From DATFVA01 sp963815785 (GTDB taxonomy: Bacteria; Bacteroidota; Ignavibacteria; Ignavibacteriales; Ignavibacteriaceae): a stretch of DNA of 64,000 bases. Below are positions 46,474 to 56,781 of this stretch, piece by piece. The DNA is taken from NCBI GenBank assembly GCA_963815785.1, contig CAWFHZ010000011.1:61013-125012 (forward strand). The letters are read 5' to 3'. The position numbers were made by a program, and so were the translations under genes. The notes under the pieces were generated by a model, which saw nothing but the letters and a program-made list of their open reading frames with translations, was not told the origin of the DNA and did not search any database. Each line of letters opens with the position of its first letter. Positions within the stretch are counted from its first letter, which is position 1.

Positions 46474-48450
46474 ATGTCAAAATCAATAGTTTCTAAATAT
46501 TTCCTAACTGAAATTTTAGAAACAGATGATTCCGCTTATGCAGTAACGGATCATTCACTTAAAGTTATTTGGTACAACCAGCAATTCAAATCTTTAATTG
46601 ATTCCAGTAGAATTAAAGGTAAAATGTTGGGGGTACTTCTGGATTTCACAAAAGAAGATCTGGAAAAAGTTTTATTTGATAAAACCAAACCAGCTCACCT
46701 GAGAAATGAAAAAAGACTAATTTCATTTACACCCCTGTTAAATAAAGGAAAAATAGAAGGATACTTTATAAAGGTTCATAATCTTACTCATACCCTGTCT
46801 CAGGAATTTTCTCACTCAGATTTGATAGAGAAAAATCTGAAGTTCCAGGAACAGCAGCAGGATATTCTAACCCTCGTTGTAAAAGAGAAATCTTTAAATA
46901 AGCTTTCAGGAGAAATCCTTAAAAAAAGCATTGAGCTTTCAAAAAGCGATTTTGGTATTATCGTAATTTTTAATGAGGGAAAGAAATACGAATACCTGGC
47001 AGAGGATAAAAAAGAAATAATAAAAAACAAGAATGAAATGGAGAGAGAAGTAGAAGCAAACTTTTCCTTTATTTCCAAGTGGCTTAATGTGAATAAACAT
47101 TCGCTGCTTGCACTTAATTATCCTAATAATATAGGCTTTAATCTTACAAGATATTTTCAATGTGAATCACTTATAATTTCTCCGGCATTCTTTGACGAAA
47201 AACTTTTAGCAGCAATAATAGTCGGAAGGAAGAAAGAAGTTTACTCAACCTTTGAAATTAATAATAGCGAACAACTTGCAGTGCTTCTGGCTTTTGCAAT
47301 CAGCAGCATCAGAACTAGAGAATTAAATACTACTCTGGAGAACAGGCTGTTGCAGGCTCAAAAGCTTGAGACTATCGGAAAGTTATCCAGCGGGATGGCT
47401 CATGATTTTAGTAATCTTTTATCAAGTATTTTCGGAAGTCTTAATTTGTTAAAAAAGAGGGTCCCCGAAAACGAAAATATTTACAGACTTATAGATAATA
47501 TCGAAAATTGTTCTATCAGGGCCCGGGATCTGACTAAAGGGTTGCTCTCTTTCGGCAAACCAACACCAAAAAGAAAAGAGATTATAAAGGCAAATGTTTT
47601 ATTAAACGAAATCTCAAAAGTTATTTTACAAACGTTTCCTAAAAAAATTGACTTTGAAAGTAATGTACAGCCCGATCTTTATGATGTCCTGGGCAATAGC
47701 ACTGAGATTTATCAGGTATTATTGAATCTTTGTGTAAATGCCAAGGAAGCGATTGAAGGAAAGGGAAGTATAAAACTCAAAGCTTCAAATATCAAAATAG
47801 ATGAACAAAATATTTTCAAATACCCCCTTTTGAATAATGGGAATTATGTTCATTTTTCTGTAAGTGACAATGGTGCCGGTATTGATGAAAAAAATATTCA
47901 GAGAATATTCGATCCGTATTTCTCAACAAAAATTAAAGAAACAGGATCAGGCTTAGGGCTTTATGTAACCTATGGAATAATTAAAGCCCACAATGGGCAT
48001 ATTGAAGTTTCAAGCATTCTTGACAGCGGTACTACATTCGATGTTTTTTTACCATCGTTTGAACCAACTGCCTCAGAAAAACTAACCATTGCAGATAAAA
48101 TAATTTTGCTTGTTGATGACGAAATAATGCTAAGAGATCTGCTTGCCGAAATGCTCGAATCAAATGGTTATAATGTAATAAAAGTAGGCTCGGGTATGGA
48201 GGCGATACGTGTGCTTACCGAAGAAATAAAAGCCGATCTGGTTATTATAGATTATAATATGCCTGAAATGAATGGTCTTGAAACCACGAGTAAAATAAGA
48301 GAATTAAAATTAAAAATGCCTATAATACTTTCATCGGGGAGCATGGGCCTGGAGGAAAAGATAGATATGAGAGAAGCCGGTATTACTGCTACTCTTACAA
48401 AACCATATGAGTTTGATACTATGTTTACAACAATTCAGAAGCTGATATAA
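46474..48450 (+). CDS. hybrid histidine kinase (PAS-GAF-HisKA-HATPase-REC)
   Basis: This 658-residue protein has no signal peptide or membrane segment, so it is probably cytoplasmic. A PAS domain is near residues 10-115 and a GAF-like domain near 140-285. The HisKA box is GKLSSGMAHDFSNLLSS near residue 300 with the phospho-His; the ATPase has NLCVNAKEAI, DNGAGIDEKN and GSGLGLYVTYG. A C-terminal receiver has its Asp in LVIIDYNMPEMNG. It is downstream of the sigma-54 regulator by 12 bases and likely feeds it. Signal sensed is unknown. Confidence 0.92.
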   Translation: MSKSIVSKYFLTEILETDDSAYAVTDHSLKVIWYNQQFKSLIDSSRIKGKMLGVLLDFTKEDLEKVLFDKTKPAHLRNEKRLISFTPLLNKGKIEGYFIKVHNLTHTLSQEFSHSDLIEKNLKFQEQQQDILTLVVKEKSLNKLSGEILKKSIELSKSDFGIIVIFNEGKKYEYLAEDKKEIIKNKNEMEREVEANFSFISKWLNVNKHSLLALNYPNNIGFNLTRYFQCESLIISPAFFDEKLLAAIIVGRKKEVYSTFEINNSEQLAVLLAFAISSIRTRELNTTLENRLLQAQKLETIGKLSSGMAHDFSNLLSSIFGSLNLLKKRVPENENIYRLIDNIENCSIRARDLTKGLLSFGKPTPKRKEIIKANVLLNEISKVILQTFPKKIDFESNVQPDLYDVLGNSTEIYQVLLNLCVNAKEAIEGKGSIKLKASNIKIDEQNIFKYPLLNNGNYVHFSVSDNGAGIDEKNIQRIFDPYFSTKIKETGSGLGLYVTYGIIKAHNGHIEVSSILDSGTTFDVFLPSFEPTASEKLTIADKIILLVDDEIMLRDLLAEMLESNGYNVIKVGSGMEAIRVLTEEIKADLVIIDYNMPEMNGLETTSKIRELKLKMPIILSSGSMGLEEKIDMREAGITATLTKPYEFDTMFTTIQKLI

Positions 48451-48470
48451 TCAAACCACAAACGCATCAA

Positions 48471-49127
48471 CTAATCTACGTCTATCATTTTAATATTCTT
48501 AACGTATTCAGACAGAACAGGTTTTTTAATAGTGTGTAACTGGTTGAGTATATTGTTTATTTCCTTAATTGCACCGGTAATATAATCAAGCCGCTTGTCA
48601 ACGGCATCCTTGGAAATAACCTCTTTGTTGATTTCTCTTTTTATAGCAGCGGCTGAAAGGCTCATTAGTGTGAGGGGTTGTTTAATTTTATGATTAGCAG
48701 TAACAACCGTGGCTGCAAATAGTTTGCTTTTTTCGGCGTCTATCAATTGTCTTCTTGCATCGGAAAGCTTAAGTGCAGATTTAACCCGTGCTAGCAGCTC
48801 AATCCGGTTAAAGGGTTTTTTAACATAATCAAATGCACCGGCTTCCAATCCTTCTTTAATATCTTCTGCCTCTATTTTTGCGGTGACAAGTATAATTGGA
48901 ATGTGAGATGTTTCATCATTGCTAACTAATTTTTTACAAACATCCAATCCCGTAATATCAGGCATCATAATATCAAGCAGTATAAGATCGGGCTCTTCTG
49001 AAATTGCTTTATTTATGCCAGACTTACCTTCGTAAGCCGTAATAACCTCGTAACCTTCATTTTCCAATCTATCCTGTAAGAGGAATACATTTTCAGGAAG
49101 ATCATCTATAACCAGAATTTTTTTCAT
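48471..49127 (-). CDS. receiver protein with a histidine-box domain but no ATPase domain
   Basis: The 218-residue protein starts with a full receiver domain (Asp52 in LILLDIMMPD, Lys in YVKKPF). Then comes a helical part with an H-box-like sequence, ANHKIKQPLT, with His146, as in dimerisation/phosphotransfer domains. A HATPase domain does not follow; the protein ends about 70 residues later. It cannot phosphorylate itself, and may receive phosphate from, or regulate, the large hybrid kinase, whose stop overlaps its start as ATGA. The exact phosphotransfer role is inference. Confidence 0.8.
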   Translation of the reverse strand: MKKILVIDDLPENVFLLQDRLENEGYEVITAYEGKSGINKAISEEPDLILLDIMMPDITGLDVCKKLVSNDETSHIPIILVTAKIEAEDIKEGLEAGAFDYVKKPFNRIELLARVKSALKLSDARRQLIDAEKSKLFAATVVTANHKIKQPLTLMSLSAAAIKREINKEVISKDAVDKRLDYITGAIKEINNILNQLHTIKKPVLSEYVKNIKMIDVD

Positions 49128-52100
49128 TTGACCACAGTATTTAATTTGGAGAATAGTCGCTCAATTTTAAATGCCATTGCGGCAGCGTTAACAGGTTTTG
49201 ATATATAATCATCGAATCCGTGTTTTAATATGATTTCTTTATCTGCTACCATTGCCTTTGCAGTAACTGCAAACACAGGAATATTTTGCCAGTTTTTATT
49301 CTGTTTAATTCTGTTAAAAGTTTGAAATCCGTCCATTTCCGGCATCATAATATCAAGAAGTATAAGATCAGGTATGGTGGTTTCAAGTGTCTCTAAACAC
49401 TCTCTTCCGCCTTTAACCAGAATGGTGTTGCAATTACATGATGTTACTATTTCATTAAGCGTAAATAATGTATCGGGGTCATCATCAACAATAAGCACGT
49501 CCCCATACATTGAAACTTCTTTAGCGGGTTGTGACTCTGTCTTTTCAACTTCAGTAAGTACATTCATTGCCGGGACAGATTCTTCCTGCAATTCCATCGA
49601 GTTTATGGGCTCGAAATTTTCCTGAATCCTGATTCGATCTCTCACAACCTTCAGAACATCCAGCGGATGACCTTTAGTTTTTACAGTAATATTTTCCACT
49701 ATATTGTTTAATGACTCTTTATCCTCATCACTCATTTCATCATTTGTACTGATTATAATTGGGATGTCCCTGGTTTCACGATGTGTTTTTAATTTGTGAG
49801 AGAGAGTTATTCCATCAAGATTAGGCATCAGTAAATCCAGAATTATAAGATCGGGCTGAACTTCCTTAATCTTACTGAAAGCCAACTCACTATCTTTAAT
49901 ATAATCAATTCTTACATTTTCATTTTCAAACTCGTCTCTGAAATTTTCAAATACAGATTCATCGTCATCAACAATTACAATTTTCTCAATTCGTTTCTGT
50001 GCTCTTGCTTCAAGCCTGTTAAAAGCATGAGTAAGCTTTTCTGAAGAAATAGGTTTAACAATATATTCATAGGCTCCGAGTCCGTATCCAAGATTTTTAT
50101 CGCTAATTATTGAAACGAGAATTACAGGTATGTCCTGTGTTTCAGGATTTTCCTTTAATTCCTTCAGAACATTCCAGCCGTCTTTTTTAGGCAGCATAAT
50201 GTCTAAAGTTATTATGAACGGCTGAATTTCTATCGCTTTTTCTATTCCTTTTTCACCATCTTCTGCATACTCAACATCATATCCTTTAGAGATTAAATAT
50301 TGTCCGATTGTATATCGTACATCCGGATCGTCATCTATGACCAGTATAGGATGCTGACGGTTTTTAATAAGTTTTTCAACATTCAGATGGGGAACTATTT
50401 CTTTCTTTTTCTGATCAACCATAACAAGAGGAATAATGAATGTGAAGGTTGACCCTTTTCCCTTTTTGCTGCTTACCGTTAGGGATCCATGCATTAAATC
50501 AGCGAATTTTTTACATATAGCAAGTCCTAACCCTGTGCCGCCATATTTCCTGGTTGTTGTTCCATCTATTTGTCTGAATTCTTCAAAAATTATTTTTTGG
50601 TCTTCTTCAGAAATACCGATTCCTGAATCAGTTACATCGAAGCGCAATTCGCTGTTGTTTTCTGTTGAGATCTGCAAATCTATACTTCCTTCATGGGTGA
50701 ACTTTACTGCATTACCCAAAAGGTTTATCAATACCTGGATTACTTTACCCTTATCGGTATTAATTATTTTGCCCGTATCCATTTTTTTAATAACTCTAAA
50801 CTTAATATCCTTATTCACAAGAAGAGGCGTCACAGAAGAATTTACTTCATTTAGTAAATCCTCAAGTAGGAAATCTTCTAAAGCAACATCCATTCTTCCA
50901 GCTTCAATCTTGGATAAATCCAAAATATCATTTATTAATCCCATCAATCGTTTTCCACTATTTAGAACAACAGTAAGTCTTTCTCTGTCTTTTGCTTTAA
51001 TTAATGGATCATCAAGCATAAGTTCGGTTAATCCGAGAATCGCATTCATTGGTGTGCGCAGTTCGTGTGACATACTTGCCAGAAACTGTGATTTCAATCT
51101 TGTTAATTCTTCTGCTTTCTGTTTTTCAACTTCAAGTTCTTCGGCCTTTTGTTTCAATTCGTCGTGAAGCCTGGTTAAGGTATCGTTTTGTTTTTTAACC
51201 TTAATATTTTGTTCCTGGTAATCATCATTCAACGATTTTAAATCGGCAATAAGTTTTTCCATTTGTACCAGGGCAAGGGAGTTAGTTAACCCGATTGCTA
51301 GTTGTTCTTGGATATTCAATAAATATTCTCTTGCTTCAACAGAAGGTTTTTCAATACCGCCCAATTCAAGGATTGCAATAACTTTATTATTATAAATTAT
51401 TGGCTGAATCAGGAGGTGTCTTAAATTAAATGAAAGAAGCCCGGATTCCACTACAGGTAAGTATTCTCCCGATTCAATTTCCAGCGGCTGGCGATCAGTT
51501 AATACCGGCACAAAAAGTTCCGGAAGACTATTTGACAAAGTTCTTTTTATTCCATAAGAACTGATCTGAGAAAGTTTTTCGTTTTCAACCGTATAAAGAG
51601 CACCAACAGTAAATTTACAAGTGCTTATTATCTTTTTTAATGCAGCATTGGATATTTCTGTTAGAGTAGGGTTCTGATTTAATAATGTAATGAATTCTGA
51701 ATATTCATTTTTTGCACGCTGGTTTTTATTTAGCACATCCATCATTAAATTGAATGCCCCGGCAAGGTGTCCTATTTCATCTTTGCTCTTTACTTTAATG
51801 GTTGCGCTAAAATCTCCGGCTTTAATCAGCTCGGTTGCCCGGTTAAGCTGAGTAATTTGTTTTCTTATCTTATCTGTAAAAACCAACGTGAGAATTAACG
51901 ACAATATTACCCCAACAACTCCAATTATAATTATAAAAGACCTGATATTAGCACGCAGATCTGCGGCTTCGTTTATTGTACTGAAGATCAAAAAATCAAT
52001 ATTAGTATTATCTGTTAACCCGGTCGGGGTAAAACTTGTTGCAACAAAATCGGAAGACTGATTATCAGTAGAATAGACTGAAGAATTGCCTTTTACTGAT

Positions 52101-52676
52101 AAATCATTAAAAGCTTTTTTTAGTTGGAGATAATATTTGCTGTTGTTATCAGAGTTTGAAATTTCTGCAGGGAGTTCCATCCCAAATTAAAGCAATATCA
52201 GCGTTAATTTTTGTGGAGATATCATCCAGCAAAGAAATTGATAAAAGTCTGCCATAGTAAAACGTATTTCCATTGGAATCACGGTATGTTTTTAATGCCA
52301 CAAACGGATTCTCTTTGAGAAACATTTCAAGATTGAAAGCTCCCTTTGGAAAGGTAAGATCTTTTTTCCCGGTCCACCGTGAAATTTTTTGTTCATCCGG
52401 GCGAATTTCCAAAACAAAATCCAGATTCTTTGTCAGGTTATCAGGACTTAAAAAAAAGTTACCCCCGTCGTTTTCAATTTTATAAAAATCATCTTCTGAA
52501 TCCTGTAGTAAATCACGGTAAGTAAAAAGAAAATCACTTGAAGAGTTCTGAAGATGCTTAGATTGCTGGGAAGTGAGCACGGTAAACATTATAGAATAAA
52601 AAGCGAAGGCGGCACTTCCCAGAATTATTACAACAATGGTAAAATTAATAATTAGTATTCTTAAACTGAGTTTCAT
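49124..52676 (-). CDS. large membrane hybrid histidine kinase with three receivers, frame broken by one base
   Basis: From ATG 52676, an N-terminal membrane helix (residues about 8-28) leads to a sensor part on the outer face; the frame breaks at 52181-52183 (GGG run). Dropping one G gives IALIWMELPAEI and joins to the long frame, which holds a second helix, a HAMP domain (RATELIKAGDF), a GAF-like part, a coiled coil, HisKA (FLASMSHELRTPMNAILGL), an ATPase (LLGNAVKFT, GGTGLGLAICKKFA), and three receivers with Asp in ITLDIMLPKKDG, LIILDLLMPNLDG and LILLDIMMPEMDG. About 1180 residues in total. Its stop overlaps the start of the receiver/H-box gene. It lies downstream of a single receiver that follows the pilus secretin. 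Confidence 0.88.
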
Positions 52677-52702
52677 AGTAAGCCATATTAGAGTAATATT
52701 TA

Positions 52703-53068
52703 CTAGTTGTCTCTTTGAAGGACCTTACGGATTGTAATGAGTAGTTCATCAAAATCATAAGGTTTGCTGATAAAGTCGCTGGCTCCCATTTTAGCGGAAT
52801 CAATAGCACTTTTAACATCCGCGTAAGCTGTAAGCACGATTACCTTGGATTTTATCTCCTTCCTTTCCAACTCTCTCAAAACATCAAAACCATCTTTACC
52901 AGGCATTTTAAGATCGAGAAGAATAAGATCTACCGGTTTTTTAACGAGATAATTAAAAGCCTCGTCACCGTTATTCACAAACTCTGCGTCATAACCGACT
53001 TCACTTAGTTCTTCTCTCAGAACCGAACACAAACTTTTATCGTCATCAACAATTAGAATAGTTTCCAT
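52703..53068 (-). CDS. single-domain response regulator (CheY-like)
   Basis: This 121-residue protein is a lone receiver: acidic pocket VDDDKSLC, phosphoacceptor Asp52 in LILLDLKMPGKDG, Thr in VLTAYAD and Lys in ISKPYDFD. It has no output domain, so it probably acts by binding a partner. It sits 10 bases after the pilus secretin and 26 bases before the hybrid kinase, so it joins the pilus genes to the kinase genes in what may be one transcript. CheY-like proteins control pilus motors in other bacteria. Confidence 0.9.
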   Translation of the reverse strand: METILIVDDDKSLCSVLREELSEVGYDAEFVNNGDEAFNYLVKKPVDLILLDLKMPGKDGFDVLRELERKEIKSKVIVLTAYADVKSAIDSAKMGASDFISKPYDFDELLITIRKVLQRDN

Positions 53069-53078
53069 AACAGCCGGT

Positions 53079-54319
53079 TTATTTATCTTCGGTTAATGAA
53101 TTAAGCTGGTAGTATTTTATTCTTTGCCTGTTCTTAAGTATATCTTCTTTAAGCGGGTTCTCGGGTTTTGGCCCGGCAAGTCTTTCTTTCAATGTTGGAA
53201 TAAGTTCTGCTTTTATAAGTATAACCAATTCCTTTTTGGTATTTACAACATTGTCATATCCAGTGAGATATCTTATTCCGAACACCCACCATGGAAGATC
53301 CTTAAGAAATGGAATACCGGTTCTTACAGTTGTTTGTTCGTTTGTAAACAAACCGCCAAGAATAGTTTCTTCACCATCAAGCATTACTATCTGGGTGCTT
53401 GCAGAAGTTTTTCTGATTTCGGTTGTGATATCTCCCGCCTGGAAAGTGCTTCTTTCAACATTCAATTTAAGCAAGGTGTAGTTTACACCGTCTTCGGTAT
53501 AAACATAAGGTGTAACTTCAATGATTGTTCCTGTCGGGAAGAATTTTTCAACCACATTACCTGCAAAATCTCTTTGTTTAACAGAAAAATCGGAACCAAC
53601 CTGTATTCTTCCTAATTGTCCTTCTCTTACTACAACATTTGGGCTTGATATGATTTCTCCCAAATTTTCATTTTCAAGGAATTTAAAAGCTGCAGTTGCT
53701 TCTCCGAAGAAATTTCCTAGTTCAAAACTTCCATCTCCGGTCAAATTGAAATTTTTCTCCTGTGTTGTTGTTCCGAAGTAGTTGAAGTAACAGGTGCTGC
53801 TCCGGTATTTAATTCGCTTCCTAAATTTATACCGTCACCCGAAAGAAGAAATTTCCAGTCAATGCCTCTTTCCCTGGATTTATTAACATCCATTTCAAAA
53901 AAGACTGCTGAAATTTTCACTTCTCTTGCATCTACTGCTGCGTAGTTATCAGGAGTTCTGTCTTTTTTCTCAATATCATCTTTTCTTTTAACTACTATTA
54001 CGTTTTCTTTTTCTTCATAAATTAACCCGTTGTACTGAACTACGACAACCAGGGCTTTATCATAGGGCATGTTATTTATCTCTATTCCAATCGGCTCATC
54101 CGAACTTACTGTAGAGACGATGTTTTTCCCTGTGAATTTCTCGCTCACCTTACTTAATAGCTCAATTGCCTGGTTAAAGGGAAGTGAGGCTGACATGGTA
54201 ACCATCTCCTCAGGATTTGTGTATCCCTTAAATTGATTTTCCAGGTATTGCTGTGAATATGACTGAAATGTCAGTCCAAGTATTATAAGCAGTGTTACTG
54301 TAAATGTTTTCATTTTCAA
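53079..54319 (-). CDS. type IV pilus/type II secretion secretin (PilQ/GspD-like), frame broken by one base
   Basis: The first frame (53741-54319) has a signal peptide (FQSYSQ), an STN/N0-like domain and the start of the secretin domain (REVKISAVFFEMDVNKSRERGI). The second (53079-53744) holds the secretin core (NLGEIISSPNVVVREGQ, LLKLNVERSTF, ILGGLFTNEQTTVRTGIPFLKDLPW). They join if one base is added near 53771-53776 (GG in TCGGAA), giving TTTQEKNFNLTG. Together about 413 residues, short for a secretin. Secretins form the outer membrane channel for the pilus. It is the last structural gene of the operon. Confidence 0.85.
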
Positions 54320-54328
54320 TCTCTCTTT

Positions 54329-55228
54329 TTATTGGCCTTTTTTATCTTTTTTAGAATCTTCTTTATTAAGTTCCAGGTCAACTTTTTCTATGATACCACC
54401 CTTATTAAGGATAAAGCTTGCCTTGTTTCTTTCGTAATCTATTTTAGTTAAGTATCCAAGGTAAACCTGTTCTCCTTCCCAAAGTAGATAAGTATTTCCC
54501 TTGCTGTCGCTAATGAAAGCGCCTTCCGGCACGAGGGCAAGAAGTTTAGCACCTTGAACATCAAGAAGATTGTCAAGATTCGGGGGAATTTCATTTCTGA
54601 TCAGTGGGTAGAAGGCATCATATAAAGGTCTTGCTGTAAGATTATTTTCCACCATTTCCGATGTTGCGAACCTACCATCATTTGAATAGTAAGCATCAAC
54701 ATCCAGGTTGAAATTAACCAGAAAATGCGGCATTCCTTCTTCATCAGTTTTGATGAGGTTACTGAGCGAAGCAGATTTAATCTTCTTCAGCTCTTTGCTC
54801 TGCTCAATCGCATAGATCAGACGCCAGACATCATTATAATTACCGCCACCACTAAGTTTATACTCGTGGTAGAAGAAATTTTTGTCCGGTTTCATATCTG
54901 CATATTCTATATCAATTGTGGTTTGCGGGGCATAGCTGTTGCTCAAATCATTCACAAAATCGTAAAATTTTATGGATGAAAGATTTTGAGGAATGTTGAA
55001 TTTTCTTGCGGCCAATACGGAATCAAGAACGGCTGCACGTTCCTGCATATCCTGATATTGAGCTTTCAGTTCAGCAGTATTGTAAGAATGAGCTTTCATT
55101 TCTTCAAGCTTACTTCTTCTTTCATTGAGATCGCCTCGCTGAAATACCAGAATATATACGCCACCCACAATTAGTATGAAAATAAGCAGAGCGACTAAGC
55201 CAAGTGTACTTTTTATTTTTCTGTTCAT
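54329..55228 (-). CDS. PilO-like protein with C-terminal PilP-like domain
   Basis: The 299-residue protein has one N-terminal membrane helix (about 9-30), a coiled-coil stretch (ERRSKLEEMKAHSYN) and the PilO ferredoxin-like domain (YHEYKLSGGGNYNDVWRLIY). After a linker, the last 80 residues (GAKLLALVPEGAFISDSKGN, YLGYLTKIDYERNK) resemble the beta domain of PilP, which contacts PilQ. So it may be a PilO-PilP fusion, which would connect inner membrane and secretin. It starts inside the stop of the PilM-N gene (ATGA). The PilP assignment is inference from context and size. Confidence 0.7.
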   Translation of the reverse strand: MNRKIKSTLGLVALLIFILIVGGVYILVFQRGDLNERRSKLEEMKAHSYNTAELKAQYQDMQERAAVLDSVLAARKFNIPQNLSSIKFYDFVNDLSNSYAPQTTIDIEYADMKPDKNFFYHEYKLSGGGNYNDVWRLIYAIEQSKELKKIKSASLSNLIKTDEEGMPHFLVNFNLDVDAYYSNDGRFATSEMVENNLTARPLYDAFYPLIRNEIPPNLDNLLDVQGAKLLALVPEGAFISDSKGNTYLLWEGEQVYLGYLTKIDYERNKASFILNKGGIIEKVDLELNKEDSKKDKKGQ

Positions 55229-56781
55229 TGTACAACGCTCTTCTTATTATTATTTAATAAACTAAAATTGATTGTAAACTTATAGGCATTTTCATCTCTG
55301 AGTGCTTCAAAAACCATACTCTTTAATGTTGCGCCTTCGAGCGAATATGCAAACTGAGTAACTACTTCCTTATTTATTGCATATCCCAATAGCACTACAT
55401 TCTGACTTCCATCAACAGAAAGCTGTGTCAGCCACAGATTATGTTTGTTTGCAAAAAAGTCTGAAATATTCTGTAAGACATCTGTCCAGACACCGGTTCC
55501 AACAGAAGCAGAATCAAGTATTGCCTGGGTCTGATCGAAACTTTCTATTTTGGTTTTTAGCTGGGCAATATCATTCAGTATTTCCTGGTTTTGCCTCATT
55601 AGAATAGTTTGTTCAGTTATTTCCTGATCTAACTGTCCTAATTCCAGATGATTTTTTAGTATAGATTGAGTCATAAAAAATGTGGCTATAAACAAAATAG
55701 GTAGCATCACATATCCATGCCAGGCGAACTGAATGAACTTCTGATCTTCTTTAACATATTTCGGAAGGAGGTTAATTCCTTTTGTTCCCTCTTCCTGCTC
55801 GTCAAGGAATTCAGTTCCAACAGCAATGGGAACACTATAGGCAGAGAATTTGGATTTGGTTTCTTCATCAAGAGAAGACAGATCCAGATCATCAAATTCA
55901 AGTCTTGAAACATTTGCCTCGGGAAAAGTTCCATAAAAAGATAAGATCAGATTTTCAGAATCATCTTCTCCGCACACAATGATATTATCAAGCGAAGAAA
56001 TTCCTCCGTTCTCCATTTCAAGCAATATCTTGGAGAAGTAAACATCATATGTGTGGAGGTTTGATGTTCCGATATCTAGGGTTGTTCCAATATGTTTCAG
56101 CTTTCTTCCGTGAAGGAAGATAAGTTTGCTATATTCTTTCCCTATGTAGACTATAAGTGAGTTATCATCCGGGAAGAATTTTTTTCTCTTAGATATATAA
56201 TAGGCAAGTGATATTTCAGCGCTCTTAACTGTGGGGATTTTGTAATATCGCTTATTATTATAACGTGCCAGTGAATTAATAAATTTAATGCAACTGACTT
56301 CTCCGCCAAGGAATACAGATAAAAGAGATTTATCCGCTAATTCAATGTATCCAAGATTTTCACTATCAATACTTACATTTTTTGCTTCCTGGATATCATT
56401 AATAATTTCCTGTGTTACTTTGGCTGACTTCGGGAATTTGGAGCCTTCAAATACGTGATAGTAAATTGCCGGTTCAGTCAGAGCAGGAATAAACTGAGCT
56501 GTGTTTAGATTTATCCCTGACAGAGCGTCATTTATAAGAGCCAGGGAGGTAGACTCAGCCTGGGGAGAGTTGACAGGCCCGGTACTCTTTCTTAAACCTT
56601 CTATCTGAAGATCATCCGTGTCGAGTTGAAGACTGCCAAGAGTGTCCTCTGTTGCCAAAGCGGGCTGTTGCACCACATCGGTGGATGCCGTTTTTAGCAC
56701 TTTAAGCTTGCCGTTTTCTTTTGAAAGAACGGCGGCTTTTAATTCTGTGCCTTCACAGTAGATACAAACTAATGGTTTCAT
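55225..56781 (-). CDS. PilM-PilN fusion-like pilus assembly protein
   Basis: The 518-residue protein has an N-terminal actin-like (PilM) part, with IVYIGKEYSKLIFLHGRKL and TLDIGTSNLHTYD as the nucleotide-binding loops, followed by an INLLPKYVKED motif and a membrane helix near 375-395 (YVMLPILFIATFFM) and a PilN-like coiled-coil/ferredoxin domain. In most type IV pili PilM and PilN are separate proteins, PilN beginning with the INLLP motif that binds PilM; here that motif is in the middle of one chain. The start overlaps the stop of the PilT gene as TAATG. Confidence 0.8.
   Translation of the reverse strand: MKPLVCIYCEGTELKAAVLSKENGKLKVLKTASTDVVQQPALATEDTLGSLQLDTDDLQIEGLRKSTGPVNSPQAESTSLALINDALSGINLNTAQFIPALTEPAIYYHVFEGSKFPKSAKVTQEIINDIQEAKNVSIDSENLGYIELADKSLLSVFLGGEVSCIKFINSLARYNNKRYYKIPTVKSAEISLAYYISKRKKFFPDDNSLIVYIGKEYSKLIFLHGRKLKHIGTTLDIGTSNLHTYDVYFSKILLEMENGGISSLDNIIVCGEDDSENLILSFYGTFPEANVSRLEFDDLDLSSLDEETKSKFSAYSVPIAVGTEFLDEQEEGTKGINLLPKYVKEDQKFIQFAWHGYVMLPILFIATFFMTQSILKNHLELGQLDQEITEQTILMRQNQEILNDIAQLKTKIESFDQTQAILDSASVGTGVWTDVLQNISDFFANKHNLWLTQLSVDGSQNVVLLGYAINKEVVTQFAYSLEGATLKSMVFEALRDENAYKFTINFSLLNNNKKSVVQ

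Noticed and set aside
50436..51167. 243-codon plus-strand frame
   Set aside because: Antisense to the HisKA/ATPase part of the hybrid kinase; low-complexity Ser/Leu/Pro composition, no motif or ribosome site.
53124..53615. 163-codon plus-strand frame
   Set aside because: It lies fully antisense to the secretin core, which has clear family motifs; its translation is rich in Phe/Cys/Ser without any domain.
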